A stretch of DNA of 41,397 nucleotides, from assembly GCF_000737705.1 (NCBI RefSeq), contig NZ_JPRH01000014.1, positions 1-41,397 on the forward strand, written 5' to 3'. Shown in pieces: positions 9,057-17,698 of the stretch (within the stretch, counting starts at the first letter, position 1; each line of letters starts with the position of its first letter). The position numbers and the translations under genes were made by a program. Source of the stretch: Chryseobacterium soli. Its GTDB lineage: Bacteria; Bacteroidota; Bacteroidia; Flavobacteriales; Weeksellaceae. Below the pieces are notes generated by a model, which saw only the letters and a list, made by a program, of their open reading frames with translations, was not told the origin of the DNA and searched no databases.

Positions 9057-9116
9057 TTTCTGCCTGTTTATTGCTTTTTATTTTACATTTCCCATTCGCA
9101 AACCGTTCCTTTATTT

Positions 9117-9124
9117 TAACTTTG
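9117..9124 (+). promoter_or_regulatory. -7 box directly in front of the DEAD-box gene
   Basis: TAACTTTG ends only four bases before the ATG at 9129. In flavobacterial promoters transcription starts about 5-8 bases after this box, so the mRNA would start at or next to the ATG (leaderless or nearly so). The -33 region has TTC and not TTG, so the promoter is provisional. Confidence 0.4.
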
Positions 9125-9128
9125 CAGC

Positions 9129-10436
9129 ATGGAATTAGAATCAATTTATCAAAAACTGCAGATTCAGGATATGAATCAGATGCAGAAATCTACGTATAAA
9201 ACCTCTGAAAATAATACTGATGTTGTTTTGCTCTCTCCTACGGGTTCAGGAAAAACACTCGCTTTTTTATTTCCGGTTCTTCGGAATCTTAAAAAAGATG
9301 TTTCAGGAATTCAAGCATTGATTTTAGTTCCGGCAAGAGAACTGGCGCTTCAGATTGAACAGGTTTTCAAATCAATGGGAACTGATTTTAAGGTTTCTGT
9401 CTGCTATGGCGGCCACGACAAAAAAATTGAAGTCAATAATTTAATTGAAGCTCCGGCTGTTCTAATTGGAACACCGGGAAGAATTGTTTACCACTTGAGA
9501 AATAACAATTTTGATCCTTCAACGATTAAAACTTTGGTACTGGATGAGTTTGATAAGGCATTGGAATTAGGTTTTCATGAGGACATGGAATTTATATCAA
9601 ATTCTCTGAGAGGCCTTTCTCAAAGAATTTTAACTTCTGCCACCGCTATGGATGATATTCCAAAGTTTACAGGATTAAAAAATGAAAAAATTATCGACTT
9701 TTTAAAATTGAGTGAAGTAAAACCCAATATTCAACTGCGAAAAGTAATGACTATTTCGGAAGAGAAGCTGGATACTTTATTCAATTTAATATGTAAAATC
9801 GGCAACAAAAGAACATTGATCTTCTGTAATCACCGTGAAGCGGTAGACCGTATTTCTGATCTTCTGGCTGACAAAGGAATCGACAGAGAAACTTTCCACG
9901 GTGGAATGGAACAGGATGAAAGAGAGCGTGCCTTGCTGAAATTCCGAAACGATTCTGCCAGAATTTTAATAACGACAGATCTTGCTTCCAGGGGACTTGA
10001 TGTTCCTGAAGTGGAATCTATCGTTCACTATCAATTACCTTCCAAAGAGGATGCTTTTATTCATAGAAACGGACGTACAGCGAGAATGAATGCTAAAGGT
10101 TTCGCTTACTTAATCATGACTGCGGAAGAGAATTTCCCGTTTATTAAAAACAATACTCCGGAAGAAACAGTTGCCGGATTCGACAGAATACCAGGAAAAA
10201 CACCTTTCCAAACGGTTTATATCAGTGCCGGTAAAAAGGATAAAGTAAATAAAGTAGACATTGTAGGATATTTAATTAAAAAAGGGGAACTTCAAAAGGA
10301 AGATATCGGTTTGATTGAAGTAAAAGACACAACTTCTTATGTTGCCGTTGCAAGGGCAAAAGTAAATGCTTTGCTGAAGAAATTGTCCACGGAAAAGCTG
10401 AAAGGGAAAAAAGTAAAAATGGAAGTCGCTTATTAA
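9129..10436 (+). CDS. DEAD-box RNA helicase with DbpA-type RNA-binding domain
   Basis: A 435-residue ATP-dependent RNA helicase. RecA domain 1 has motif I PTGSGKT (37-43), motif Ia PARELALQ, GG, GTPGR (Ib), motif II DEFD (139-142, Phe in place of the usual Ala) and motif III SAT. RecA domain 2 has LIFCNHREAVDRIS, TTDLASRGLDVPE (V) and HRNGRTAR (VI). Residues from about 363 match the DbpA/CsdA C-terminal RNA-binding domain. In DbpA that domain binds hairpin 92 of 23S rRNA, so a role in large-subunit assembly is likely. The N-terminus is short, with the aromatic of the Q-motif region poorly conserved. It ends before a bidirectional terminator shared with the convergent SMP-30-like gene. Confidence 0.93.
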   Translation: MELESIYQKLQIQDMNQMQKSTYKTSENNTDVVLLSPTGSGKTLAFLFPVLRNLKKDVSGIQALILVPARELALQIEQVFKSMGTDFKVSVCYGGHDKKIEVNNLIEAPAVLIGTPGRIVYHLRNNNFDPSTIKTLVLDEFDKALELGFHEDMEFISNSLRGLSQRILTSATAMDDIPKFTGLKNEKIIDFLKLSEVKPNIQLRKVMTISEEKLDTLFNLICKIGNKRTLIFCNHREAVDRISDLLADKGIDRETFHGGMEQDERERALLKFRNDSARILITTDLASRGLDVPEVESIVHYQLPSKEDAFIHRNGRTARMNAKGFAYLIMTAEENFPFIKNNTPEETVAGFDRIPGKTPFQTVYISAGKKDKVNKVDIVGYLIKKGELQKEDIGLIEVKDTTSYVAVARAKVNALLKKLSTEKLKGKKVKMEVAY

Positions 10437-10460
10437 AGAGCTTTACCAAAGACTATAAAT

Positions 10461-10496
10461 AAAAAGTTCATTGCCGTAAATGGCAATGAACTTTTT
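10461..10496. terminator. Bidirectional terminator
   Basis: A perfect 15-base-pair hairpin: AAAAAGTTCATTGCC at 10461-10475 and its complement at 10482-10496, with a six-base loop. It sits between the rightward helicase and leftward SMP-30-like genes, with A-runs and T-runs placed to serve both. Confidence 0.92.
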
Positions 10497-10518
10497 TATG
10501 CTGATAAACAATTATAAA

Positions 10519-11412
10519 TTATTTTGTTCCTTTTACTTTGGTAGGTAAAATATACACTGATTTTGAAGCGGTAATAAATAAAACATTATTATTCTCACCC
10601 CCAAAAGCAACATTAGATGTCCATTTTTCAGGAATCGGAATCTGATAAATCTTTTTCCCACCACGGTTGAAAATATGCACTCCATTTCCTGTTAAATAAA
10701 GACTTCCGTGTTTATCTACCGTAATGCCGTCTGAGCCCATTTCACAAAAGAGTCTTTTTTCAGATAATTTTCCTTCGCCTAGAATATCATATACATATGT
10801 TTTTCCGGCATCAATATCCGAAACATATAATTTTTTAAACTTCTCACTTCCCACAATTCCATTAGGCTGGGTGAAAGTGTCCAGTTTAGTGATTTTCCCA
10901 TTTTTATTTCTGTAATACAGACTTTTATCTGGGATTTCTTTTTTAAAATTGGTCCAGTAGTCTCTTTCATACAGCGGATCCGTGAAATACATTCCTCCGA
11001 AAGAATCATTCCAAACATCATTAGGTCCGTTCAGTCTTTTGCCTTCAAAACCTCTGAATAAAACCTGTATTTTTTTATCTTTCGAGATCTTCCACATTTC
11101 TCCCTGGTCGTCAGAACAGGTGATCAGGTTATCATCTTTATCGAAATGAGTACCGTTTGCTCTTCCCGTTTTATTCAAAAATTCGATCACTTTATTAGAT
11201 TTCCAGTCCCAATAATAAATTTTATCATTCGGCTGATCCGTAAAATAAACATTTCCTTCTTTATCCGAAGACGGCCCTTCAGTAAAACTAAATTGATCCG
11301 AAACTACTTCCGGCTGTACCCCATCATAAAACATGTTCTTGTAATTTACTGATTTGCAATTTACTAATGCGAAAACCAAACCAATCAGCCCTGTTTTAAA
11401 TATATTTTTCAT
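10519..11412 (-). CDS. SMP-30/gluconolactonase-like lipoprotein
   Basis: A six-bladed beta-propeller of the SMP-30/gluconolactonase/LRE family, about 297 residues from the chosen start. The frame extends upstream to 11451, but the ATG at 11412 directly precedes the export signal MKNIFKTGLIGLVFALVNCK, in which the Cys is a likely lipidation site. Metal-site residues typical of the family appear in order: Glu in SFTEGPSSD, Asn in GPNDVW, Asn in TQPNGIV and Asp in YVSDIDAG. These enzymes are usually Ca-dependent lactonases. The substrate is unknown and a non-enzymatic propeller cannot be excluded. It is probably anchored in the outer membrane or on the periplasmic side, and is monocistronic. Confidence 0.85.
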   Translation of the reverse strand: MKNIFKTGLIGLVFALVNCKSVNYKNMFYDGVQPEVVSDQFSFTEGPSSDKEGNVYFTDQPNDKIYYWDWKSNKVIEFLNKTGRANGTHFDKDDNLITCSDDQGEMWKISKDKKIQVLFRGFEGKRLNGPNDVWNDSFGGMYFTDPLYERDYWTNFKKEIPDKSLYYRNKNGKITKLDTFTQPNGIVGSEKFKKLYVSDIDAGKTYVYDILGEGKLSEKRLFCEMGSDGITVDKHGSLYLTGNGVHIFNRGGKKIYQIPIPEKWTSNVAFGGENNNVLFITASKSVYILPTKVKGTK

Positions 11413-11751
11413 TTCCTTATTTAAAATCCACAATTTACGAATTGGACTCATAGAATACCAAGATTATTCTCTCATTTTGATTCATTAAATAAAAATCACA
11501 GCATCTCCATCAATTATTTGTCCATATACTTTAAACAATCTGTTTAGTCATGATGTACCAGATTATTTTAAAAATGTCCTAATAGTCCTATTTTACAAGT
11601 AGATAATATTAGTAACAAAATAGTTTATTTCAGAGCTTTGCATAAACGAAATGAGGATTCATTTTCTGATGAAAATGTTTCAACAAATGGGATATTAATC
11701 AAGCTTTAAGAGATTATATGACAATCTTTTAAGCGTAATACAAGTACAGCA
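11413..11751. other. Divergent intergenic region between the SMP-30-like gene and ccoG
   Basis: An AT-rich stretch of about 340 bases between divergent genes. I found no clear TTG/TAnnTTTG pair and no perfect FNR-type TTGAT-N4-ATCAA site for ccoG. GAGCTTTG at 11633-11640 is one base off a -7 box. Nothing else was recognised. Confidence 0.5.
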
Positions 11752-13194
11752 ATGAGCATAGAGCCCGGAAATATAACAACTTCAGCTATAGAAAATGAAG
11801 ATTTCAGAAATTCAGTAGGAACAATGGACGAAACCGGAAGCCGGAAATGGGTGTTTCCCCGGAAGCCTAAAGGAAAATATACCAATTACAGAAATTACAC
11901 AAGTTATCTGCTGCTGGCCTTGTTTTTCGGACTGCCTTTCATCAAGATCAACAACAATCCTTTCCTGCTGATTAATGTTATCGACCGAAAGTTTTTCATC
12001 GTAGGACAGCCTTTTTATCTTCAGGATTTTTTCATTCTTGCTCTGGGAGCGGTGACTTCCGTAATCTTTGTTATGCTGTTCACCGTTGTATTTGGAAGAA
12101 TATTCTGTGGCTGGCTGTGTCCGCAAACCCTGTTCATGGAAATGGTTTTCCGTAAAATTGAATACTGGATCGAAGGTGACAGAAATAAACAGATGAAGCT
12201 GGAGAGACAGGAATGGGATGCAGAAAAAATACGGAAAAGAGTGACAAAATGGTCGGTCTTCTTTTTAGCTTCATTGCTCATCAGTCACTTTATGTTCATG
12301 TATATTGTAGGTTATGAAGAAGTTTTGAATATCATGATGCAGGGTCCGGCAGAAAGTCCTTTCCAGTTTATGGGGATGCTGGCTTTTACGGCAACATTCT
12401 ATTTTACTTTCGCCTGGCTGCGTGAGCAGGTATGTACACTGGTTTGTCCGTACGGAAGGCTTCAGGGAGTATTGATAGACAAGCAGACCATTAATGTATA
12501 TTATGATTTTAAGCGGGGAGAAAACCGTTCAAAATGGAGAAATAATGAAGACAGAAAAACAGAGGGAAAGGGCGATTGTATCGATTGCCATCAATGTGTG
12601 GTGGTTTGCCCAACCGGTATCGATATCAGAAATGGACAGCAATTAGAATGTGTAAACTGTACCGCCTGCATTGATGCCTGCGACGAAGTGATGGAAAAAG
12701 TCGGGATGCCTAAAGGGTTGATCCGCTATGCCACAGAAGCTGAAATAGAGAATCAGGAAAAGTTCAAGTTTACCGCAAGAATGAAAGTCACTACCCTTTT
12801 CCTTGCTTTGCTTATTGGATTTCTTGGATTCCTGATGTACGACAGAGGATCAATGGAAGCAAAATTCATCAAGCCTGCAGGATCTACCTTCTTTATTAAA
12901 AACGGTAAAATAACCAATACGTTCATTTATACGCTTCTAAACAAAACCAATCAGAAAAAGACTATTACGATTAAAGTACTGACTCCTGAACATGCTGAAA
13001 TTACCTATTTCGGATCAGACAAAATCACTTTGAAAGGGGATGAAATTCTGAAAGGAAATATCAACATCACTTTTCCGGAAGACGATATTAAATTTTCAAA
13101 ACAGAATATGGTGATTGGTGTTTTCGATGAAAAAGGGGAAATGCTGGATTCTTTCGACACTACTTTTGAAGGTCCTTTTAAACTTTCTCTATAA
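11752..13194 (+). CDS. ccoG: Cytochrome c oxidase accessory protein CcoG (FixG/RdxA family)
   Basis: A 480-residue inner-membrane iron-sulfur protein needed for maturation of cbb3-type cytochrome oxidase, where CcoG acts in copper reduction or delivery. It has hydrophobic segments near 50-65, 90-115, 165-190, 205-222 and 342-360. A GRIFCGWLCPQTLFME motif lies near 115-130 and VCTLVCPYGR near 227-236. Two 4Fe-4S clusters are bound by Cys276/279/282/286 and Cys300/303/306/310. The C-terminal 120 residues form an Ig-like periplasmic domain. No ccoNOP, ccoS or ccoI genes lie nearby, so it is unlinked from the oxidase operon in this window. Its stop lies only three bases from the stop of the convergent AraC-type gene. 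Confidence 0.95.
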   Translation: MSIEPGNITTSAIENEDFRNSVGTMDETGSRKWVFPRKPKGKYTNYRNYTSYLLLALFFGLPFIKINNNPFLLINVIDRKFFIVGQPFYLQDFFILALGAVTSVIFVMLFTVVFGRIFCGWLCPQTLFMEMVFRKIEYWIEGDRNKQMKLERQEWDAEKIRKRVTKWSVFFLASLLISHFMFMYIVGYEEVLNIMMQGPAESPFQFMGMLAFTATFYFTFAWLREQVCTLVCPYGRLQGVLIDKQTINVYYDFKRGENRSKWRNNEDRKTEGKGDCIDCHQCVVVCPTGIDIRNGQQLECVNCTACIDACDEVMEKVGMPKGLIRYATEAEIENQEKFKFTARMKVTTLFLALLIGFLGFLMYDRGSMEAKFIKPAGSTFFIKNGKITNTFIYTLLNKTNQKKTITIKVLTPEHAEITYFGSDKITLKGDEILKGNINITFPEDDIKFSKQNMVIGVFDEKGEMLDSFDTTFEGPFKLSL

Positions 13195-13197
13195 TTA

Positions 13198-14082
13198 TTA
13201 AGCCTTATATTTCTTTATAAATTGCGTGGGAGTCATTCCGGAATTTTTTCGGAATACTCTCACAAAATAGGAATATTCTTCATATCCTAACCGAAAAGCA
13301 ATTTCTCCAAGACTTTCATCAAGGTACATCAGCATTCTTTTGGCTTCCAGAATCACCCGTTCTGTAATCACGTCCGTTGCCGTTTTCTGAACGGTGGTTT
13401 GGGCGATTCTGTTCAAATGCTTGGGTGAAATCTCTAACAAGGACGCATAATACGCCATAGATTTCTGAGTAGTAAAATGCTGTTCCAACAGGTTTTCAAA
13501 ATGCTGATAGTGCTTAAAATAAGAAATGCTTGCCGGTGAAGCTAAATGGTGATAGTCTTTTGAAAACTGTCTGGCTGCATGGATGAAAATCTGTGACATT
13601 ACAGAGAGAATATAGGATTCTTTCATTAAATGCTGTGAATGGTATTCTTTTCCCAGCTCTTCAAACTGAGCAATGCATTTCTTCAGATCATCAGACTGCA
13701 ACTGAAGTTTTCTGGGAAATGCCACAGAACCGAAAAAAGGGAAATTTTTAAGCTTCTGATTAACATAATGCATCTCATAATATTCCTGAGAACAAAAGAA
13801 AATATACCCATCGATATCTTCCGAAAGCTCCCAACTATGGATCTGGCCCGGTGACAGAAAAAACAGACTTCCTGAGGAAACTTCGTACTTTTGGAAATCA
13901 ATTTCATGAACGCCTTCTCCTTTGGTAAAAAGAACGGCTGCATAGAAATCATGGCGGTGAGGTTTTTCAATATGTTTATGACCCAACACCAAATGGTCTT
14001 TCATTGAGTTGAAATAAAAATTCGAGGCATTGGTTCCCGGCTGGAAAAGATCAATATGAAGTACGGAGATCGAATTTACCAC
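13198..14082 (-). CDS. AraC family transcriptional regulator
   Basis: A 294-residue regulator. The N-terminal half is a cupin-like sensor domain (HRHDFYAAVLFTKGEG near 43-58, SLFFLSPGQIHSWEL near 72-86). The C-terminal 100 residues carry the two helix-turn-helix motifs, the second with the AraC signature LGEIAFRLGYEEYSYFVRVF followed by GMTPTQF. The start appears to be GTG at 14082, since no ATG is available before the cupin domain. The ligand and targets are unknown. The divergent neighbour is a MerR-type gene, and the gene is convergent with ccoG with no room for a terminator between them. Confidence 0.9.
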   Translation of the reverse strand: MVNSISVLHIDLFQPGTNASNFYFNSMKDHLVLGHKHIEKPHRHDFYAAVLFTKGEGVHEIDFQKYEVSSGSLFFLSPGQIHSWELSEDIDGYIFFCSQEYYEMHYVNQKLKNFPFFGSVAFPRKLQLQSDDLKKCIAQFEELGKEYHSQHLMKESYILSVMSQIFIHAARQFSKDYHHLASPASISYFKHYQHFENLLEQHFTTQKSMAYYASLLEISPKHLNRIAQTTVQKTATDVITERVILEAKRMLMYLDESLGEIAFRLGYEEYSYFVRVFRKNSGMTPTQFIKKYKA

Positions 14083-14273
14083 CTATATTTTTTTTAGTAA
14101 ACAAATGATTTGCTGATTATAAAAATACTATAAATAAAAGCAAGCTGCAAGTTCTGCCTGTACTGAATGAAGAAATTGGCATCATCAAATTGAAAATATG
14201 CTGAAATATAGCCGTTCGAAGTGAAGGAAACAGTTGCTACAGAACATTTAAACAAATATTTGACCCTGCATAT

Positions 14274-14305
14274 TTGGGTTAAACTTTAAAAAATTTTTAT
14301 CTTTG
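14274..14305 (+). promoter_or_regulatory. Promoter of the MerR-type regulator
   Basis: TTG (14274-14276) and TATCTTTG (14298-14305) separated by 21 bases match the flavobacterial consensus. The predicted start is near 14311, leaving a leader of about 13 bases before the ATG at 14324. Confidence 0.72.
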
Positions 14306-14323
14306 GCTTTTAGGATTCATACA

Positions 14324-14668
14324 ATGAAGATAAATTTACCTGATAAGCTGTATTATTCAATAGGAGAAGTAGCCAAAGCATTTGATGTAAACACCTCATT
14401 AATACGCTATTGGGAACAGGAATTCCCAATAATCAAACCTAAAAAAAACAAGAAAGGGAACCGCTACTTTACTCCTGAAGACATCAAGAACCTTCAGATG
14501 ATCTATCATCTGGTAAAGGAAAAGGGATATACTTTAGACGGTGCGCGTGTTGCACTGACAACAAACAGTAAAATTTCTGAGACCGTAACCCTTATTGACC
14601 GTCTGGAGTTTGTAAAAGCTGAGCTTTTAAAGCTTAAAGATTCTCTGGGAGAGAAAGATTCTGAATAA
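14324..14668 (+). CDS. MerR family transcriptional regulator
   Basis: A 114-residue regulator from ATG 14324. An upstream in-frame TTG at 14303 lies inside the promoter, so the ATG is preferred. The protein has a MerR-type winged helix (YSIGEVAKAFDVNTSLIRYW, then FPIIKPKKNKKGNRYFTPED). A helical region follows (YHLVKEKGYTLDGARVAL), then a short coiled tail. It lacks a separate effector-binding domain. This is the form widely found as a housekeeping gene in Bacteroidota, and its ligand is unknown. A terminator follows, so it is monocistronic. Confidence 0.9.
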   Translation: MKINLPDKLYYSIGEVAKAFDVNTSLIRYWEQEFPIIKPKKNKKGNRYFTPEDIKNLQMIYHLVKEKGYTLDGARVALTTNSKISETVTLIDRLEFVKAELLKLKDSLGEKDSE

Positions 14669-14689
14669 TGTAATCAAAAATACATAATA

Positions 14690-14717
14690 AAAGGCTTCCT
14701 TTGGAGGCTTTTTTTTG
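14690..14717 (+). terminator. Terminator after the MerR-type gene
   Basis: Hairpin AAGGCTTCC / GGAGGCTT with one bulge and one G-T pair and a short T loop, followed by a run of T, about 22 bases past the stop codon. Confidence 0.65.
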
Positions 14718-14878
14718 TGCTCAACGACCTAGGAATCTTTAGGTTATAGTTTAAAACCATTCATCATAAAAAGTATTTTTGTGTATTTTAAAAATCATCA
14801 GAAAGAATTTATATTCTAAAATAATGCATTTCTATCTTTTGCATTGCTTCACTTTTCTTTTATCATTAAGTTTACGAT

Positions 14879-16171
14879 ATGATGAAGAAAAGCTATTACC
14901 AAAAACTGGCATTGATGGGATTATTGCCCATTGCCCTGTTGATTTTTCAGCAATTTACGAGCAAAGACAAGGGAGATTTTTCTGATGTAAAATTCATTAC
15001 AGAAGCAAAGATTCCTCTTGACTTAACTGAATTTGACCCTAATGTTTTGGATGAGCATCAATGGCAAAAGCTCGGCTTTACTGAAAAGCAGATCTCAACC
15101 ATTCTGAACTATAAAAAAATAGTGGGCGGAAAGTTCACCTCCAAGGAACAGCTAAAAAAATGCTATGCGATCTCCAGCGACCAATTCAAAGTCCTGGAAT
15201 CATATATTCTTCTTCCGGAAAATGGCGGAGTATCTTCTGGAGCTTCATTTAAAAGTTTTGAGAAAAGACAGCTTACAATTTCAAGAAAATTCAATCCTGA
15301 CGAACTTTCTGTTGATGACTGGATGGCTATGGGATTGAGCGAAAAACAGTCTCAAGCTATTTTAAAATATAAAAATTATTTAGGCGGAAGCTTTATCAGC
15401 AAAGAGAAGTTTAAAGACTGTTTTATTATTTCCACGGAGAATTATAAAAAGTTAGAACCCTATTTGCTTCTTCCTGCAAAAACGCCTGAGAATTATAAAA
15501 GTTTCTCTAAAAACTACAATATAAAGCAACAAAAAATCCAGTATCACTCTTTTGATCCCAACAGTCTGGATGCAAGCGGATGGCAATCGCTGGGATTTTC
15601 TGAAAAACAAGCTCAGAGTATTGTCAATTACCGGGACAGAATCTTAAAAGGAAGTTTTAAAAACCCTGAAGACCTTCAAAAATGCTTTATGATTTCTGCT
15701 GAAAAATTTGAAGAGTTAAAACCTTATATTAAAATTATCCCATCTATTGCAACTGCTGCAAAAAAGACAGAACCCAAACAGGAAACTGATTTTTCAAAAA
15801 TCAATCTGAATGCGATTACGTTCAAACAGCTTGTGGAATTTGGTCTGGATGAAAAAGGAGCGGCATCCATTCTGGGTTTCAGAAAAAAGCTGGGTGGGTT
15901 TATCAATAAGCAACAAATTCTTGATACGTATAATATTGATAAGGAAATCGTCGGAAAATTAATTTCTACATGCCAGCTCGATAATTCCGGAGTTGCCAGG
16001 TATACTTTGGTTACAGCTCCTGAAGAATGGCTGAAGGAACATCCTTATTTTAAATATTCTGCTGATAAAATAATATTCTACCGGACGACCTATCCTGATG
16101 ACAGGAAAATTCTGAAGCTTTTAAAATTAAAACCTGAGTATGAGGAAAGAATGAAATTATATTTAAAATAA
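14879..16171 (+). CDS. Membrane-anchored protein with tandem helix-hairpin-helix (ComEA-like) modules
   Basis: A 430-residue protein, starting at ATG 14879 or 14882. It has an N-terminal hydrophobic segment (about 9-26) that could be an uncleaved signal anchor. Three clear repeats follow at about 52-113, 138-199 and 225-288. Each runs F-[DN]-P-[DN], a Trp, LG[FL]-[ST]EKQ, I..YK or NYR, a Gly-rich turn with SF or KF, then KxC[YF]xIS and PY. A fourth, weaker repeat (308-367) lacks the Trp and opens INLNAITFKQL, close to ComEA helix-hairpin-helix domains. The C-terminal 55 residues may be a degenerate fifth. HhH pairs usually bind DNA backbone non-specifically. Periplasmic ComEA proteins serve DNA uptake, but a protein-binding role is equally possible. 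It shares a terminator with the next, convergent gene. Confidence 0.8.
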   Translation: MMKKSYYQKLALMGLLPIALLIFQQFTSKDKGDFSDVKFITEAKIPLDLTEFDPNVLDEHQWQKLGFTEKQISTILNYKKIVGGKFTSKEQLKKCYAISSDQFKVLESYILLPENGGVSSGASFKSFEKRQLTISRKFNPDELSVDDWMAMGLSEKQSQAILKYKNYLGGSFISKEKFKDCFIISTENYKKLEPYLLLPAKTPENYKSFSKNYNIKQQKIQYHSFDPNSLDASGWQSLGFSEKQAQSIVNYRDRILKGSFKNPEDLQKCFMISAEKFEELKPYIKIIPSIATAAKKTEPKQETDFSKINLNAITFKQLVEFGLDEKGAASILGFRKKLGGFINKQQILDTYNIDKEIVGKLISTCQLDNSGVARYTLVTAPEEWLKEHPYFKYSADKIIFYRTTYPDDRKILKLLKLKPEYEERMKLYLK

Positions 16172-16189
16172 CTGGAAACCTTACAGCAA

Positions 16190-16227
16190 AAACTACCCAA
16201 AACAACAGATGCTATTTTGGGTAGTTT
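16190..16227. terminator. Bidirectional terminator
   Basis: Perfect 13-base arms AAACTACCCAAAA (16190-16202) and TTTTGGGTAGTTT (16215-16227) around a 12-base loop, between two convergent genes. Confidence 0.8.
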
Positions 16228-16252
16228 CTCATCTGAGATATTATTTTAAGTT

Positions 16253-17476
16253 TTAGTGATGCATATAGCTGCTGGGCCCATTGGTTCCTTCAATTGATTC
16301 GGGCAGTATTCCATATTTGCCGCGTAAATCGACTGTCCCTAACGTTTTCCCCGTCTCGATTTCAATGACGCTGATGGTGCCGGAATTTAAGTTAGGAATA
16401 TTCAACAAGTTATTTTGTACTGCGACAACTTCTTTTCCTTTTTTGGTTTTAAAGAAAACCATATGATGGGCTCCTTTATCTGCGGTAAGGGTTTTTAAAA
16501 GTTTTAGCTGAGGAAGGTTGCTTATATCAAAGACCAAAACTTTTCCGGGATCTGCAAAACTTACATAGAGCCTGCTGTTATCATCGATGTACATTTCGAG
16601 TGTCCAGCCTAACCCTAGTGTATTCCCATCAAACAATTTGGTAAAAGCATCATATTTTTTGGTGGTCGCATTGTATGGAGCAGTCCAGATATCACCACCC
16701 AGCATTGTTGTTGCAAGGGCATATTGTGGAAATTTTCCGCGTAGTAACAGAACCTCAACAGGACTGGACATATCCGTTGGTGAGTCTGCTACCAGATAGG
16801 TTTCTTTTAATTCATAGGTATTTAGATCTAATAATGTACAAGTATTCCCCATTCCAGTAGTAAGATCCGGGTGAATGGTTGAGGTTACCATCATGATTCC
16901 TTTTTCTTCATTTACAGAAATACCATGCGGGTACATAATAAATTGATTTGGATTGGTTTGAATCGGCGCCTTAATAGTTTTGATAAGCTGGTTAGTATTT
17001 GCATTAAAAACACCTATACTGCCATCTTTTGGCCCTCCTGCTCCGCCCATAAAAGTCATCAAATATCTTCCGTCATTGGTAAAAAACAAATTTTCTCCTA
17101 CCGTATTCTCTCCTGTATCAATAGGCGTTGCATTAACTAATTTTGGCTGTCCGTTTTTGTCTTTTTCTGTTTTTATCTGGTAGAGATAGCTTCCTCCTAA
17201 AGCAGTGGAGTATAATTTGTTTGCACTCTGATTATAATAAAGATGGTGAGGCAGGACACCAACCCCTAATTCAAGTTTGCTGCTAATGCTTCCAAAATTT
17301 GGTGCTTCAGGATCAAGTTCAATTACAGCTATTCCATCCGGTAATCCATTCAGGCTTCTATAGTCGATGTAAAAAGCAGTATCGTGCGGGAGCTCCGAAT
17401 TATGGTCATCATTTTGACAATTACACAGTGTAATTAAAATAATAAGAAGGGAAAGTGGGCTAAATTTTAATTTCAT
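16253..17476 (-). CDS. Beta-propeller lipoprotein (YncE/YVTN-like)
   Basis: A 407-residue exported protein. The signal MKLKFSPLSLLIILITLCNC ends at a probable lipidated Cys20. The next residues, QNDD, resemble the acidic export signal that sends Bacteroidota lipoproteins to the cell surface. The body is made of repeated beta-strand units typical of seven-bladed propellers: GVGVLPHHLYYNQSANKLY, NPNQFIMYPHGISVNEEKG, GTISVIEIETGKTLGTVDLR. No catalytic motif is certain. Related folds include YncE-like and lactonase-type proteins and selenium-binding proteins. It is monocistronic. The 220 bases upstream (17477-17698) hold only the rluF terminator and AT-rich DNA. Confidence 0.75.
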   Translation of the reverse strand: MKLKFSPLSLLIILITLCNCQNDDHNSELPHDTAFYIDYRSLNGLPDGIAVIELDPEAPNFGSISSKLELGVGVLPHHLYYNQSANKLYSTALGGSYLYQIKTEKDKNGQPKLVNATPIDTGENTVGENLFFTNDGRYLMTFMGGAGGPKDGSIGVFNANTNQLIKTIKAPIQTNPNQFIMYPHGISVNEEKGIMMVTSTIHPDLTTGMGNTCTLLDLNTYELKETYLVADSPTDMSSPVEVLLLRGKFPQYALATTMLGGDIWTAPYNATTKKYDAFTKLFDGNTLGLGWTLEMYIDDNSRLYVSFADPGKVLVFDISNLPQLKLLKTLTADKGAHHMVFFKTKKGKEVVAVQNNLLNIPNLNSGTISVIEIETGKTLGTVDLRGKYGILPESIEGTNGPSSYMHH

Positions 17477-17643
17477 GGGTTTAGTTTTTTAGTTTATTAT
17501 AAATATAATATATTTCCATTAACAAACTAAAAATATTACACTAGTATGTGAATATTATCAATAGACAACCTACTTAGTATCTTTTCTATTGCTTTTCCTC
17601 AGATGAATTACCGGGAGATAGAAGTTCCAATAAAAACAGATTA

Positions 17644-17680
17644 AAAAAATAAGCAGGAAGATATTTCCTGCTTATTTTTT
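17644..17680 (-). terminator. Terminator of the ftsX-rluF operon
   Basis: Arms AAAAAATAAGCAGGAA and its exact complement (17644-17659, 17665-17680) with a five-base loop, 18 bases past the rluF stop. It is symmetrical enough to act in both directions. Confidence 0.88.
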
Positions 17681-17698
17681 ATTATTAATTGTATAATA

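Noticed and set aside
11413..11451. Longer N-terminus for the SMP-30-like gene (start at 11451)
   Set aside because: The extra 13 residues would sit before a complete lipoprotein signal, so the ATG at 11412 is the better start.
11600..11751. FNR-type operator upstream of ccoG
   Set aside because: I looked for TTGAT-N4-ATCAA and found no acceptable match.
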